64,000 bases of DNA. It comes from JBKHYJ01 sp046565505. Lineage in GTDB: Bacteria; Acidobacteriota; Blastocatellia; UBA7656. The position numbers and the translations under genes were made by a program. The stretch covers positions 1-64,000 of the forward strand of contig JBKHYJ010000073.1 of assembly GCA_046565505.1 (NCBI GenBank). Direction: 5' to 3'. Below, piece by piece: positions 31,121-39,796 of this stretch. The notes under the pieces are model-generated. The model was not told the DNA's origin and ran no database searches. It saw only the letters and a program-made list of their open reading frames with translations. The first letter of the stretch is position 1. The number at the start of each line of letters is the position of its first letter.

Positions 31121-31188
31121 TGGATCTTGGATTAAATGAAATCGAACGGTTTTCCGCTCCAAAATCCAAAATCTAAAACCCGAAATCA
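31121..31188. repeat. AT-rich repeat element (copy 3) between dnaK and dnaJ
   Basis: TGGATCTTGGATT at 31121-31133 and TCCAAAATCCAAAATCT at 31158-31174 form a degenerate inverted version of the element seen twice upstream, with CCGAAATC at its end. The AT-rich blocks stand out from GC-rich flanks. Confidence 0.5.
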
Positions 31189-31215
31189 TTTGACCGCTCC
31201 TGAGGTAGAGAAAAC

Positions 31216-32325
31216 TTGAGCAGCAAACGCGACTACTACGAAGTGTTAGGCGTCCAGCGCGGCGCGACGGAACAGGAACTCAAGCAGGCGTACCGGCGCC
31301 TCGCCATAAAATTCCACCCCGACAAAAACCCCGGCGACAACGAGGCCGAGGAGCGGTTTAAAGAAATAGCCGAAGCCTATCAGGTCTTATCCCAGCCGGA
31401 CCTGCGCGCCCGCTACGACAGGTTCGGGCACGCGGGCGTCGGCTCGGCGGCGGGCGCGGGGGCCGGCCAGGGGTTCCCGGGGTTCGAGGAACTGTTCGAC
31501 ATTTTTGGCATAGGCGATATTTTCGGCGGGCGTCAGGGCCAGCGCACGGGCGCGCGGCGGGGCTCGGACCTCAGGTACGATATTGAAATCACGCTCGAAG
31601 AGGCGGCGGCAGGGGTTAAGACTAAGATTCGCGTCCCGCGTCTTGAGACTTGCGAAATCTGTCACGGCAGCGGCGCGGCCGAAGGCTCGCACCCGACGCG
31701 CTGCAACACCTGCGCGGGCACGGGCCATGTGCGTTACCAGCAGGGGTTCTTCTCCGTCAGCCGCACCTGCTCGGCGTGCCGCGGCACGGGCAAGGTGATC
31801 AAAGACGCTTGCAAGGAATGTCGCGGCGAGGGCCGCGTCGAGCGCGAGAAGACGCTTGAGATAAAGATGCCGGCCGGCGTAGATAACGGCTCTCGCCTGC
31901 GCATCACGGGCGAGGGAGAGGCGGGCGAGCATGGCGCGCCTCGCGGGGACCTGTACGTCATAGTGCATGTGAAAGAGCACGACGTGTTTGAGCGGCGCGA
32001 CGCGAACCTGTATTGCACCGTCCCGGTTTCATTCACCCAGGCGGCGCTCGGGGCCGAACTGACAGTGCCCACGCTCGATGGCGAAGAGAAGCTGCACGTT
32101 TCGGAAGGCACGCAGGCGGGCAGCGTGTTCAGGCTGAAGGGAAAAGGCATGCCGGTGCTGGGCGGGCGCGGGCGCGGCGACCTGTTCGTTTCGGTCAACG
32201 TCGTCACCCCTACGGGGCTGTCTCGCGAGCAGCGCCGCCTGCTCGAAGAACTGGCGAGGCTTGAGGGCGACGGCCACCAGGAGGACCGCGGCATCATCGA
32301 TAAAGTCAAAGATATTTTCGGCTAG
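31216..32325 (+). CDS. dnaJ: Chaperone DnaJ (Hsp40)
   Basis: A 369-residue type I DnaJ that stimulates DnaK ATPase. J domain 1-70 with the HPD motif (FHPDKNPGD), Gly/Phe-rich linker (about 73-115), zinc domain with four CxxCxGxG units (CEICHGSG, CNTCAGTG, CSACRGTG, CKECRGEG) and a C-terminal substrate-binding domain. Translation starts at a TTG (31216) behind GAGG. It closes the hrcA-grpE-dnaK-dnaJ set and converges on der. Confidence 0.96.
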   Translation: MSSKRDYYEVLGVQRGATEQELKQAYRRLAIKFHPDKNPGDNEAEERFKEIAEAYQVLSQPDLRARYDRFGHAGVGSAAGAGAGQGFPGFEELFDIFGIGDIFGGRQGQRTGARRGSDLRYDIEITLEEAAAGVKTKIRVPRLETCEICHGSGAAEGSHPTRCNTCAGTGHVRYQQGFFSVSRTCSACRGTGKVIKDACKECRGEGRVEREKTLEIKMPAGVDNGSRLRITGEGEAGEHGAPRGDLYVIVHVKEHDVFERRDANLYCTVPVSFTQAALGAELTVPTLDGEEKLHVSEGTQAGSVFRLKGKGMPVLGGRGRGDLFVSVNVVTPTGLSREQRRLLEELARLEGDGHQEDRGIIDKVKDIFG

Positions 32326-32328
32326 TAC

Positions 32329-32346
32329 CTGCGCCCGCGGGCGCAG
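32329..32346. terminator. Perfect palindrome between convergent dnaJ and der
   Basis: CTGCGCCCG-CGGGCGCAG is an 18-base perfect palindrome four bases after the dnaJ stop codon, between convergent genes. It has no loop and no T-run, so if it terminates transcription it is atypical. Confidence 0.35.
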
Positions 32347-32392
32347 CCGTGCCCATAGCCCGCTGCGCCTGTCGCCGCAATCAACACCTTCG

Positions 32393-33775
32393 CTACGGCT
32401 CGCCGCCTTTCTTCCTACGCTGTTTTATCCTGATGGGAGTCCCGAAAAAACCGAACTCTTCGCGCAGCCTGTTCTCCAGGTATCGCTCGTAAGAGAAGTG
32501 CAGCTTCGCGCGCGGGCTGCGCGACGAAGTGAAGAGCACGAACGTGGGCGGGCGCGTCCCCGCTTGCGTCATGTAGAGTACGCGCAGGGGGTACTTTGAG
32601 GGCGTGGTCGCGCGCGGCTGCTCGACGTTCCTCTCAAAGAAGCGGTTAAGCTCGGAAGTCGGTATGCGCTTGCCGCGCTCTTCGTTAACCCGCCGCGCCT
32701 GGTCGAGCAGCTTCGTCACGCGGAGCCCGCTTTTGGCGGAGATGAAGATGATGGGCGCGTAAGCCGCGAACTTCATCATGTCGCGTATGCGATCCTCGTA
32801 CGCTTTCGTCGTGTGTGTGTCCTTCTCGACCGCGTCCCACTTGTTGACGGCGATGATGAGGCCCGCGCCCGCTTCATGAGCGTAGCCGCCGATAGTGGCG
32901 TCGAGCGCGGTCGGGCCTTCTACCGCGTCGATCAGCAGTATGGCTAGGTCTGCCTGCTCGAGGTGGCGGCGCGCCATCACGACGGAAATCTTCTCGGCCA
33001 TCAACTCCGTTTTACCTTTGCGCCGGATGCCCGCCGTGTCGATCAGCCTGAACGTCGTCCCTCCGTATTCGATCTCCGTATCGACCGCGTCGCGCGTGGT
33101 CCCAGGTATCGGTGAGACTATCACGCGCTCGGCGCCCGTGAGCCGATTGACGAGCGAGGACTTGCCCACGTTAGGCCGTCCGACTATGCTCAGTCGAATC
33201 TCCTTGTGCTCCTGCTCTTGCACTTCGGGTGCGGGCAGGATTTCGAGCGCCGCGTCGAGCAGTTCGGCCAGCCCGCCGCCGTGCTCTGCGGAAACGGGAA
33301 ACACCGCCTCGAATCCCCACCGCTCGAACTCCATCGCGTCCGCTTCGAGCCTCTCGCTGTCAACTTTGTTCGCGGCGACGAATACCGGCTTGTGCACGTC
33401 GCGGGCCAGCTCGGCCAGCTCTTCGTCGAGCGGGGTGACGCCGGCCCGCGCGTCGACGACGAGGAGTATGAGCGAAGATTCGTCCAGGGCGGCCCGCGCC
33501 TGGCGCAGGATGTTGGCGGGTATGAGTTCCTTCTCGTCGGGAATAATGCCGCCCGTGTCGACCAGGCGGAAGGCGCGACCGCCCCACTCCGCGCGGCCAT
33601 AGATTCGGTCGCGCGTTATGCCGGGCTCGTCGCCGACTATTGAGCGCCGCGTCCCCGTGAGCTTGTTAAACAGCGTCGATTTGCCCACGTTCGGGCGGCC
33701 CAGTATGACGACCGTCGGCATGCCCTGTTGCTCAACCTGGGCGGCCGGTCCGTGCGCGTGTTCGCTCTCGCTCAT
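32393..33775 (-). CDS. der: Ribosome-assembly GTPase Der (EngA)
   Basis: A GTPase with two tandem G domains and a C-terminal KH-like domain, needed for 50S ribosome maturation. Both P-loops are present (GRPNVGKSTLFNKL, GRPNVGKSSLVNRL), with DTGG/DTAG switch II and NKVD/NKWD base-recognition motifs. ATG 33775 follows GGAG with nine bases spacing and gives 460 residues; a TTG at 33796 is an alternative. A short Ala/Gln-rich N-terminal tail precedes the first G domain. Confidence 0.96.
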   Translation of the reverse strand: MSESEHAHGPAAQVEQQGMPTVVILGRPNVGKSTLFNKLTGTRRSIVGDEPGITRDRIYGRAEWGGRAFRLVDTGGIIPDEKELIPANILRQARAALDESSLILLVVDARAGVTPLDEELAELARDVHKPVFVAANKVDSERLEADAMEFERWGFEAVFPVSAEHGGGLAELLDAALEILPAPEVQEQEHKEIRLSIVGRPNVGKSSLVNRLTGAERVIVSPIPGTTRDAVDTEIEYGGTTFRLIDTAGIRRKGKTELMAEKISVVMARRHLEQADLAILLIDAVEGPTALDATIGGYAHEAGAGLIIAVNKWDAVEKDTHTTKAYEDRIRDMMKFAAYAPIIFISAKSGLRVTKLLDQARRVNEERGKRIPTSELNRFFERNVEQPRATTPSKYPLRVLYMTQAGTRPPTFVLFTSSRSPRAKLHFSYERYLENRLREEFGFFGTPIRIKQRRKKGGEP

Positions 33776-33889
33776 AATTAATGTCTCCAACCTCAATGTA
33801 TCTTGGTGGCAAGAGCTTTTACAAGCGAGGATGCTGGGATAAGATTTCGACGCCCGGACGCGCCGCGCGATTGGGCAGGTGCGAGAGCC

Positions 33890-34372
33890 ATGCTTAAGGC
33901 CATTAAGAAATTTCTAAGAAGGCGAGGCGCCGCCGCGCGTCCGGCCCACCTCGAATTGGGGGAGCGCGGTGAGACGGCGGCGCTCGAATACCTAAAAGAG
34001 TGCGAGGGCTACGACATCGTGGCCACTAATTTCCGCGTGCCGCTGGGGCGAGGCTTGCGCGGGCAAAAGCTCACGGGCGAGATAGACATCATCGCGTATG
34101 AAGGCGACATGCTCGTCTTCGTCGAAGTGAAGACTCGCACGTCGGATGAATTCGCCCCGCCGGAACGCGCCGTCGGCCTGAGGAAGCAGCGACAGATTGC
34201 GCGCGCGGCGCGCAGGTATCGCCAGTTGATGAGGGTCGTCGGCGAACCGCACCGCTACGATGTCCTGACGGTAATACATGGCGCGGGCGGGGACAGGGTC
34301 GAGCTGTTGCGCGGCTACTTTGACGACCGGGTGTTTCTGCGGGGCAGGTACTTCAGCGGCCCTGAGTCCTGA
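33890..34372 (+). CDS. YraN/UPF0102 family endonuclease-like protein
   Basis: A 160-residue member of the UPF0102 (YraN) family, which has a restriction-endonuclease-like fold. ATG 33890 is chosen over 33803 because conserved sequence begins there. The motif LELGERGETAALEYL starts the domain, and EIDIIAYEGDMLVFVEVKTR carries the D-ExK-type residues. About 35 residues longer than typical at the N-terminus, with a basic RRRGAAARP stretch. The true substrate is unproven. It is divergent from der. Confidence 0.88.
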   Translation: MLKAIKKFLRRRGAAARPAHLELGERGETAALEYLKECEGYDIVATNFRVPLGRGLRGQKLTGEIDIIAYEGDMLVFVEVKTRTSDEFAPPERAVGLRKQRQIARAARRYRQLMRVVGEPHRYDVLTVIHGAGGDRVELLRGYFDDRVFLRGRYFSGPES

Positions 34373-34418
34373 GATCCGGGCCCGCGTAAAATCCGGCTTC
34401 AACTCCGAAGCCCGAGCT

Positions 34419-34444
34419 GTTCACCGCGGCGGGGGGCGGTGAAC
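34419..34444. terminator. Hairpin between convergent yraN-like gene and galT
   Basis: GTTCACCGC and GCGGTGAAC, nine-base perfect arms with an eight-base G-rich loop, directly abutting the galT stop codon. No T-run on either side. Confidence 0.4.
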
Positions 34445-35551
34445 TCAAAAATCGATCTCTGTCTCTGCCAAGTATCGGGCCGCGTCGGTCGGGTTCAGTG
34501 GGTTGATATACATCCCGCTGCCTTGCTCGAACCCCGCCCAGATGGTCGTACGCACAAGTATCTCTATGTGCCAGTGGAAATCGTCCCTTATCGTGCTGTA
34601 ATCGCCGGTCCTCGGGATCACGTTCAGGTTCGGCCCCGAGTGAATGTAGAAATTGTACGGCGGGTTGCCTAAGAGCTTGTACACCTTCATCAGCACGGTC
34701 TTGAGCAGGTGCGCCATCTGGACGCGCTCTTCCGGCGTGGTTTGATTGAACGAGTGCTGGTGTTTCTTCGGCACGATGTGTATCTCGTACGGCATGCGCG
34801 CGGCGAAGGGGATGTAAGCGACGAACCTTTCGTTTTCGGCCACGACCCGGTCGCGCTGGTTCACGCCGACGAGCACGGAGCCATCCTGATTATAGATCTT
34901 GCTCTCGTAGTAGAAGAGTTGCTCCAACTGGCGGCACCAGATGCAGCCTTCGCCGCCGACGTAATGCTCCTTGGCGTTGATGAGCTTGCTTTTGAGCGCG
35001 TCCGGGATGACTGTCGTCGCGATGATCTGCGTGTGCGGGTGTGCGAGCGAAGCGCCCGCCGCCTTGCCATGATTTTTGAATATGAGGACGTACTTGAGCT
35101 TCAAGTCGCGCTCAAGGTCGACGTTCCGCTCCCACCAAGTGTCGACCACGCGGGCGATCTGGCTGACGGGTTGATGCTCTATATAAATATCATGGTCCGG
35201 GGATTCGACGACGACTTCGTGCGCGCCATAGCCGGTCGCCATCTGAAACATGCCTACCCTGCGCAGGTTTATCTCTGGGAAGATCCCGAACGCGGGGAAC
35301 TTGTTGGGCACGACGCGCGTCAGCCAGCCCGGGCTGTTGGGCGCCCCGCCGTTATTGCGTATGGTGAATATCTCGGGCGGGGTCGTGTCCTCGTGCCCGT
35401 AGCAAAAAGGGCATCGCGCGCGCGCCTCGGCGCTCTCCTCTTCGCGGCGCGGCTCCTCGGGGGCCTCCGGGCGTTTCGCGCGCGCCGACGAGATGATCAC
35501 CCATCTCCCGCTGATAGGGTCTTTCCTCAATTCGGGGCTAAAATCCGGCAT
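34445..35551 (-). CDS. galT: Galactose-1-phosphate uridylyltransferase
   Basis: A 368-residue HIT-superfamily transferase of the Leloir pathway that swaps UMP between UDP-glucose and galactose 1-phosphate. The catalytic His is in HPHTQII (about 171-177), where the usual family form is HPHGQ; Cys pairs CPFCYGHE (about 47) and CIWC (about 203) are candidate metal ligands. N-terminus LRKDPISGRWVIIS is characteristic. No other galactose genes are near. In such bacteria close relatives may use other sugar 1-phosphates. Confidence 0.88.
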   Translation of the reverse strand: MPDFSPELRKDPISGRWVIISSARAKRPEAPEEPRREEESAEARARCPFCYGHEDTTPPEIFTIRNNGGAPNSPGWLTRVVPNKFPAFGIFPEINLRRVGMFQMATGYGAHEVVVESPDHDIYIEHQPVSQIARVVDTWWERNVDLERDLKLKYVLIFKNHGKAAGASLAHPHTQIIATTVIPDALKSKLINAKEHYVGGEGCIWCRQLEQLFYYESKIYNQDGSVLVGVNQRDRVVAENERFVAYIPFAARMPYEIHIVPKKHQHSFNQTTPEERVQMAHLLKTVLMKVYKLLGNPPYNFYIHSGPNLNVIPRTGDYSTIRDDFHWHIEILVRTTIWAGFEQGSGMYINPLNPTDAARYLAETEIDF

Positions 35552-36011
35552 ATCTCTCCTTCACTGTTCTGTATGGTCCATATAAATAATCCCTGTGCGC
35601 CGTCGGGGCAGTGGGGAAAGTCGGGGCAATGAACCGCGGCCGGATCTTTCAACCCTCGTCCGGCGTCCCCCCATCCCTACATCTTTGATGAATTAACCTG
35701 GCCGTCTAACCGTCAGCGCCTTGCAGGTTTTGATTCACAACTATACTTTTGCGTTCACGAACCGTCAACACTTCTGAAAGTATGGACCCGTGGCGCTCGC
35801 GGACTAAAGCGATCAGAGTACGGAACAACCGCCCTTGAGGCCGCGCCAGGCTTTCGCCCTTATTTATTCATCATTTATTCATCTTTCGGCGCTCATCCTT
35901 GATACTTTCACTGAATAGGCGCGTCTGGTACACTTAATTCAGGCATGTGATTGAAAGCTCCAGCCCGGCCGTGGCCTTAGGGCGCGCCATTTAGATAGTT
36001 TCGGAGGATTT
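35552..36011. other. Intergenic region before the VWA gene
   Basis: About 460 bases between divergent galT and the VWA gene. A TTATTTATTCATC-type near-repeat lies at 35858-35884. No RNA gene is recognised. The only firm signal is the GGAGG ribosome binding site at 36002-36006. Confidence 0.45.
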
Positions 36012-37226
36012 ATGAAGTTATTTGCGCTCATGCGGGCGGCAGCTATCGTCGTTCTCTTAGCTGTATTGCTAGCCGCATCTGCGGTTCCATCTTCTATCGT
36101 CGCCGCCCAGAGCGGCCGCCAGCCGCCAAAGAAGAAGGTCGAAAAGAAGACGGAGGAGCAGAAGGGGAACGAGCAGCCCGCGCCCTCTCAGCAGGAGCCG
36201 CCTGAGCCGGTCCCGCCCGTCCCGAAAAACATCAATCAAGAGCCCGCCCTCAAGCTCTCGACGCAGGTGGTGAACGTTGACATCACCGTCATTGATAAGA
36301 AGACAAGGCGGCTGTTGACGAACCTTACGAAGAAGAATTTCACGGTCTACGAGGACGGCGTCGTTCAAGAGATAGCGAACTTCACGAGCGGCGAAGGCCC
36401 GATGACGGTCGTGCTGCTGCTGGAGAATAATTTCAGAAACAGGTACTACACGAGCTATTTCGACCCGTCCTTCGCGCAGGAGGTCTTCCAATCGGCGGCC
36501 ACCTTCGTGCAGAACTTCGTCAAGCCCGACGACCACGTCGCGATAGTCACCTACAGCATGAAGCCGAAAGTCATCGCGGACTTCACGGGCGACAGGAGCC
36601 GCCTCTACCAGGCAGTGATGTCGGCTTACAGGGACACGCTGAACTTCAGCGAGGCGAACATCTACGACGCGCTGTCGTTCGTGCTGCTCGGCGGCAAGGC
36701 CATACAACTGTATGATGAGAGCACAGGGCCGAGCGAGTACACGGGCCTCCAGGAGGTCGAAGGGCACACGGCGGTAATACTTGTGTCGCTGGGGATAGAT
36801 ACTTTCAGCCGGATCACCTACGACAAGGCGCTGAAGATAGCATCGAGCGCCGGCGTGCCTATCTACACGGTCGGCGTGGGGAACCTCTTCTATAAGAAGT
36901 ACGAGCACACGCTGCCGCCCGAAGGGAGGCTCTCGTTCTTGCAGGCGCAGAACTCGCTCAGCTCATTCTCCAAGTTCAGCGGCGGCGTGTATTTCCCGAT
37001 GACGTTCGAGACGGAGATACCGCAGATCATGCAAAGCATCCAGGGGATGCTCCGCAGCCAGTTCAGCCTCGGCTACTCGCCCACGAACACGCGGCGCGAG
37101 GGCAAGGAGCGCAAGATCAGATTGGACGTGGACGTGGATGGCGACGGCCAGCCGGACAATAAACAGTTAGAGCTTCATTTCCGCGAGCGGTACGTCGAGC
37201 CGGACGACAGACCTAAGAAAAAGTGA
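36012..37226 (+). CDS. Secreted VWFA-related protein with degenerate metal site
   Basis: A 404-residue exported protein: signal peptide (about 1-32), a disordered Lys/Glu/Pro linker (about 35-80), an N-terminal strand pair with VVNVDITVIDKKTRRLLTNLTKKNF, then a von Willebrand A-like fold to about 365. This is the architecture of the VWFA-related domain proteins abundant in acidobacteria. The MIDAS sequence normally DxSxS is here LLENNFRN, so divalent-metal binding is probably lost. The C-terminus (LGYSPTNTRREGKERKIRLDVDVDGDGQPD) matches the family. Substrate or partner unknown. Confidence 0.85.
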   Translation: MKLFALMRAAAIVVLLAVLLAASAVPSSIVAAQSGRQPPKKKVEKKTEEQKGNEQPAPSQQEPPEPVPPVPKNINQEPALKLSTQVVNVDITVIDKKTRRLLTNLTKKNFTVYEDGVVQEIANFTSGEGPMTVVLLLENNFRNRYYTSYFDPSFAQEVFQSAATFVQNFVKPDDHVAIVTYSMKPKVIADFTGDRSRLYQAVMSAYRDTLNFSEANIYDALSFVLLGGKAIQLYDESTGPSEYTGLQEVEGHTAVILVSLGIDTFSRITYDKALKIASSAGVPIYTVGVGNLFYKKYEHTLPPEGRLSFLQAQNSLSSFSKFSGGVYFPMTFETEIPQIMQSIQGMLRSQFSLGYSPTNTRREGKERKIRLDVDVDGDGQPDNKQLELHFRERYVEPDDRPKKK

Positions 37227-37313
37227 GCAACGGGCCGCGGGCGGCGGGCCGTTTGAAGAATCGCGCCGGCCGGTGACGTTCATCGTTTTTTCGCCGCCCG
37301 CCTGCCGCCATCC

Positions 37314-38090
37314 ATGATTGAGCTTGAACAATTGGAGCCTGATTCTTCTCTCGCAGAGGATGTGAAGCTCGAAGCCGTCTTTGACGAGGCGCTAAGGGCG
37401 ACGGTCAGAAAAGAGCTGAGGCCGCCGGTAGAAGCTCGCTTCTACCCTTACGCCGGCCTGTCGTCCACGATCAGGCTGCGACAGGGCCGCGTCTATGTCC
37501 GCGTCTCGGATATACTCCGCCCGTCGCCCCGCGAAGTCCTCTACGCGCTCGCCTGCATACTCATCGCGAAGCTGTACCGCCTGAAGTCGTCAAAGGAGCA
37601 CGAGCGCACCTATCGCGAGTACACACTGAGCCCGTCGGTGCGAGACGCCTCGGAGGCCGCGCGCCGCCAGCGCGGCTACAAAAAGACCACTTCGCCGCGC
37701 GGCAAGATATACGACCTAGACGAGATGTTCTCACGGTTGAACGCGCGGTACTTTAACGGCGAGTTGGAGCGGCCTTTGCTCTCCTGGAGCCAGACGCGCG
37801 CGCGGCGCGTGCTCGGCCACCACGACCACGTGCATGGCGCTATCGTAATAAGTCGTGTCCTCGACAGCCCGCGCATCCCTCGCGTGGTCGTCGAGTACGT
37901 GCTCTATCATGAGATGCTGCACGTGAAGCACCCTCCGCGGCTGGCGTCAGCCCGCACGATCTATCACAGCCGGCAGTTCCGCAGCGACGAGCGCCGCTTC
38001 GAGCAGTTGGACGACGCGCTTAAATGGCTCGAAAAGATAGCGTTGCCCGCGCGCCGCCGCCCGCGCAAGGCCCGCAACCGCCGCCGTTAA
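37314..38090 (+). CDS. SprT-like zinc metalloprotease
   Basis: A 258-residue protein. The C-terminal part has the gluzincin motif YHEMLHVKHP (His199, Glu200, His203) and a third possible ligand at His218, as in SprT/SPRTN and DUF45-type proteases. The segment FSRLNARYFNGEL is the typical SprT domain start. Preceded by a basic/acidic N-terminal region (about 1-130) without known motifs and followed by an Arg-rich tail. It is cytoplasmic by lack of a signal. It may act on DNA-bound proteins, by analogy with SprT-domain proteases. Confidence 0.8.
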   Translation: MIELEQLEPDSSLAEDVKLEAVFDEALRATVRKELRPPVEARFYPYAGLSSTIRLRQGRVYVRVSDILRPSPREVLYALACILIAKLYRLKSSKEHERTYREYTLSPSVRDASEAARRQRGYKKTTSPRGKIYDLDEMFSRLNARYFNGELERPLLSWSQTRARRVLGHHDHVHGAIVISRVLDSPRIPRVVVEYVLYHEMLHVKHPPRLASARTIYHSRQFRSDERRFEQLDDALKWLEKIALPARRRPRKARNRRR

Positions 38091-38239
38091 CTAAACGCGG
38101 GAACAAAATACGCGCGCCTGCGTTAAAATGATATGAACGGATGATCCTGAAGAAGCGGAGATTAAAAAGGATTGTGCTAGCCTTTCTTCCACAGAATTAG
38201 GGTCTAAGTTCAGAACAGAAAAATCCTTCTCCTTGGGAC

Positions 38240-38271
38240 CGGGGCGCTCGCCACAGCGCCCCGTTTCTTTT
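38240..38271 (+). terminator. Intrinsic terminator, first transcript of the gap
   Basis: CGGGGCGCT (38240-38248) and AGCGCCCCG (38255-38263) form a nine-base stem with a six-base loop, followed by TTTCTTTT. Confidence 0.88.
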
Positions 38272-38403
38272 CGCCCGCGCCCCGGCCGGGGTCAGTTGTA
38301 AATAGTTGTAACTTACGTCTAAAAAACTATTAATTGTCGGCGGGCGGAAATTATTTTTGAAACCAAAATATGCTCTTCGCGTTATTAGAGGTGTGAGTGA
38401 ACA

Positions 38404-38430
38404 ATGGCAGCGGACTACGATGAATCTTAA
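38404..38430 (+). CDS. Eight-residue leader peptide ORF
   Basis: ATG at 38404 follows an AGAGGTG ribosome binding site and gives MAADYDES before a TAA that overlaps the ATG of the next ORF (TAATG). This is the layout of a translationally coupled leader peptide. Function unknown. Confidence 0.4.
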   Translation: MAADYDES

Positions 38431-38561
38431 TGCGCCTGATAGTCGTGGCCCTGCTAGCTATTCTAAGCGGTTTCGCTTGGGGTGAATCCTCCTCCATTAC
38501 TCACCGGGCGCTGCATTCGGACGGTCGTTTGAAAGTTCAATGCGGCGCCCGCTCTTTTTGA
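38430..38561 (+). CDS. 43-residue exported peptide ending inside a terminator
   Basis: The ATG at 38430 is coupled to the preceding mini-ORF. The peptide begins MRLIVVALLAILSGFAWG, a good signal peptide, and its mature part is about 25 residues with one Cys. The stop codon TGA lies at the end of the terminator T-run, so the ORF and hairpin share bases. It may be a real secreted peptide or a signal-like coincidence; I do not recognise it. Confidence 0.4.
   Translation: MRLIVVALLAILSGFAWGESSSITHRALHSDGRLKVQCGARSF
38506..38559 (+). terminator. Intrinsic terminator, second transcript of the gap
   Basis: GGGCGC-T-GCATT (38506-38517) pairs with AATGC-G-GCGCCC (38539-38550), followed by GCTCTTTTT. 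A loop of 21 bases is long but the T-run is good. Confidence 0.8.
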
Positions 38562-38639
38562 AGTCGCGAGCATCGTGCGAATCCTCCTAAGCCCCGTAAC
38601 TGAAAATCAATTCACCCTTGCGCCCTCGACATTCATCCT

Positions 38640-39767
38640 TCATGCCAGCTTCTTGTGAAATTGGACGGCGCTCAGCACCAGCAGTGCGAGCCCCATCGCC
38701 GCGAGCGTAATGACTTCGGGCAGCAAATCCATGAAAGTTGCGCCGCGCAGCACTATGCCCCGGATGATCTCCATGAAATGCGTAGCGGGGACCAGGAACC
38801 CTACGGCCTGCATGACGAGCGGCATAGAGTCGCGCGGAAACATAAAGCCCGACAGCAGGACCGAAGGAAGCATGATGAGCCAGGCCAGTTGTAGCGCCTG
38901 CATCTGGTTCTGCGCCTTCGTCGAAATCAGCAGCCCGATCGCTAGCGCCGTGAACAAGAACAGTATCGACAGAGACAGCAACAGCACGAGCGAGCCATTT
39001 ATCGGCACGTCGAATATCAACCGCATGACCGCGAGCACCGTGCAGGTCTCGATAATTCCTATCAACCCATACGGGACGAGCTTCCCGAGCATGAGCCCGA
39101 ACGGGCGGATGGGCGTCACAAGCAACTGCTCGAACGTGCCGCGCTCGCGCTCGCGCACTATCGAAAAGGCCGTCAGCATCGTCGTGATTATCTGAAGGAT
39201 GACGGCCACGAGCCCCGGCACCATGAAGTTGGCCGACCGGGAATCCGGGTTGAAAAGCATCTTCGGCCGCACCTCGACCGGGAGCTGCGGCCCGCGGCCC
39301 TGTATGCTGCTCGACAGCCTTTCCATAGACTCAGTCAGGCCGACGGAAGTGGAGACCTGTAGGCTCTGCGACGCGATACTCGAATCGGACCCATCGATCA
39401 GGACGAGCACCGTCGCCTGGCGGTTAGAGGCCAGGCGGTCGGAGTAATCCGCGGGGATTTTGACGCCGACCTTCGCGCGGCCGGCGACGATGGCGTTGTT
39501 CAGCTGTTCGTCGGACCCCACGTACTCCGTGATGCGGAAATAATCCGTGTTCTCGAACGCGTCCAGAAGCTCGCGCGAGTCGCGCCCCACGTCCAGGTTG
39601 TAGACGGCCGTCTTAATATTGCGCACGTCCGTATTGATCGCGTAGCCGAATACGGTTAGCTGAAACATCGGCACGAGCAGCATCAGCACGAGTGTGACCG
39701 GGTCGCGGCTGATCTGGATTATTTCTTTGTAGAAGATTGGGCCAAATCCTTTAAACATAAGCTCCAC
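38640..39767 (-). CDS. ABC-2 type transporter permease (YbhS/YbhR-like)
   Basis: A 375-residue ABC-2 permease with one N-terminal helix (about 24-42), a large periplasmic domain (about 43-175) and five C-terminal helices (from about 180). The FSIVRERERGTFEQLLVTPIRP segment is the coupling region that contacts the ATPase. It is the last gene of a four-gene operon. The E. coli ybh locus has two permeases (YbhS and YbhR); only one is found here, so it would act as a homodimer. Confidence 0.9.
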   Translation of the reverse strand: MELMFKGFGPIFYKEIIQISRDPVTLVLMLLVPMFQLTVFGYAINTDVRNIKTAVYNLDVGRDSRELLDAFENTDYFRITEYVGSDEQLNNAIVAGRAKVGVKIPADYSDRLASNRQATVLVLIDGSDSSIASQSLQVSTSVGLTESMERLSSSIQGRGPQLPVEVRPKMLFNPDSRSANFMVPGLVAVILQIITTMLTAFSIVRERERGTFEQLLVTPIRPFGLMLGKLVPYGLIGIIETCTVLAVMRLIFDVPINGSLVLLLSLSILFLFTALAIGLLISTKAQNQMQALQLAWLIMLPSVLLSGFMFPRDSMPLVMQAVGFLVPATHFMEIIRGIVLRGATFMDLLPEVITLAAMGLALLVLSAVQFHKKLA

Positions 39768-39796
39768 GCGGCCAAGCCCTCCAGTACGGAGGCAAA

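Larger units (their letters stand above)
38091..38639. other. Gap with two terminators and micro-ORFs
   Basis: About 550 bases between the SprT-like gene and the ABC permease, carrying two separate plus-strand hairpin terminators (38240, 38506) and hence apparently two short transcripts. The first could encode a 19-residue basic peptide from ATG 38141, without a ribosome binding site. The second holds the coupled ORFs at 38404 and 38430. Confidence 0.55.

Noticed and set aside
34709..35632. 307-residue plus-strand frame opposite galT
   Set aside because: Antisense shadow of galT with no ribosome binding site and no family motif.
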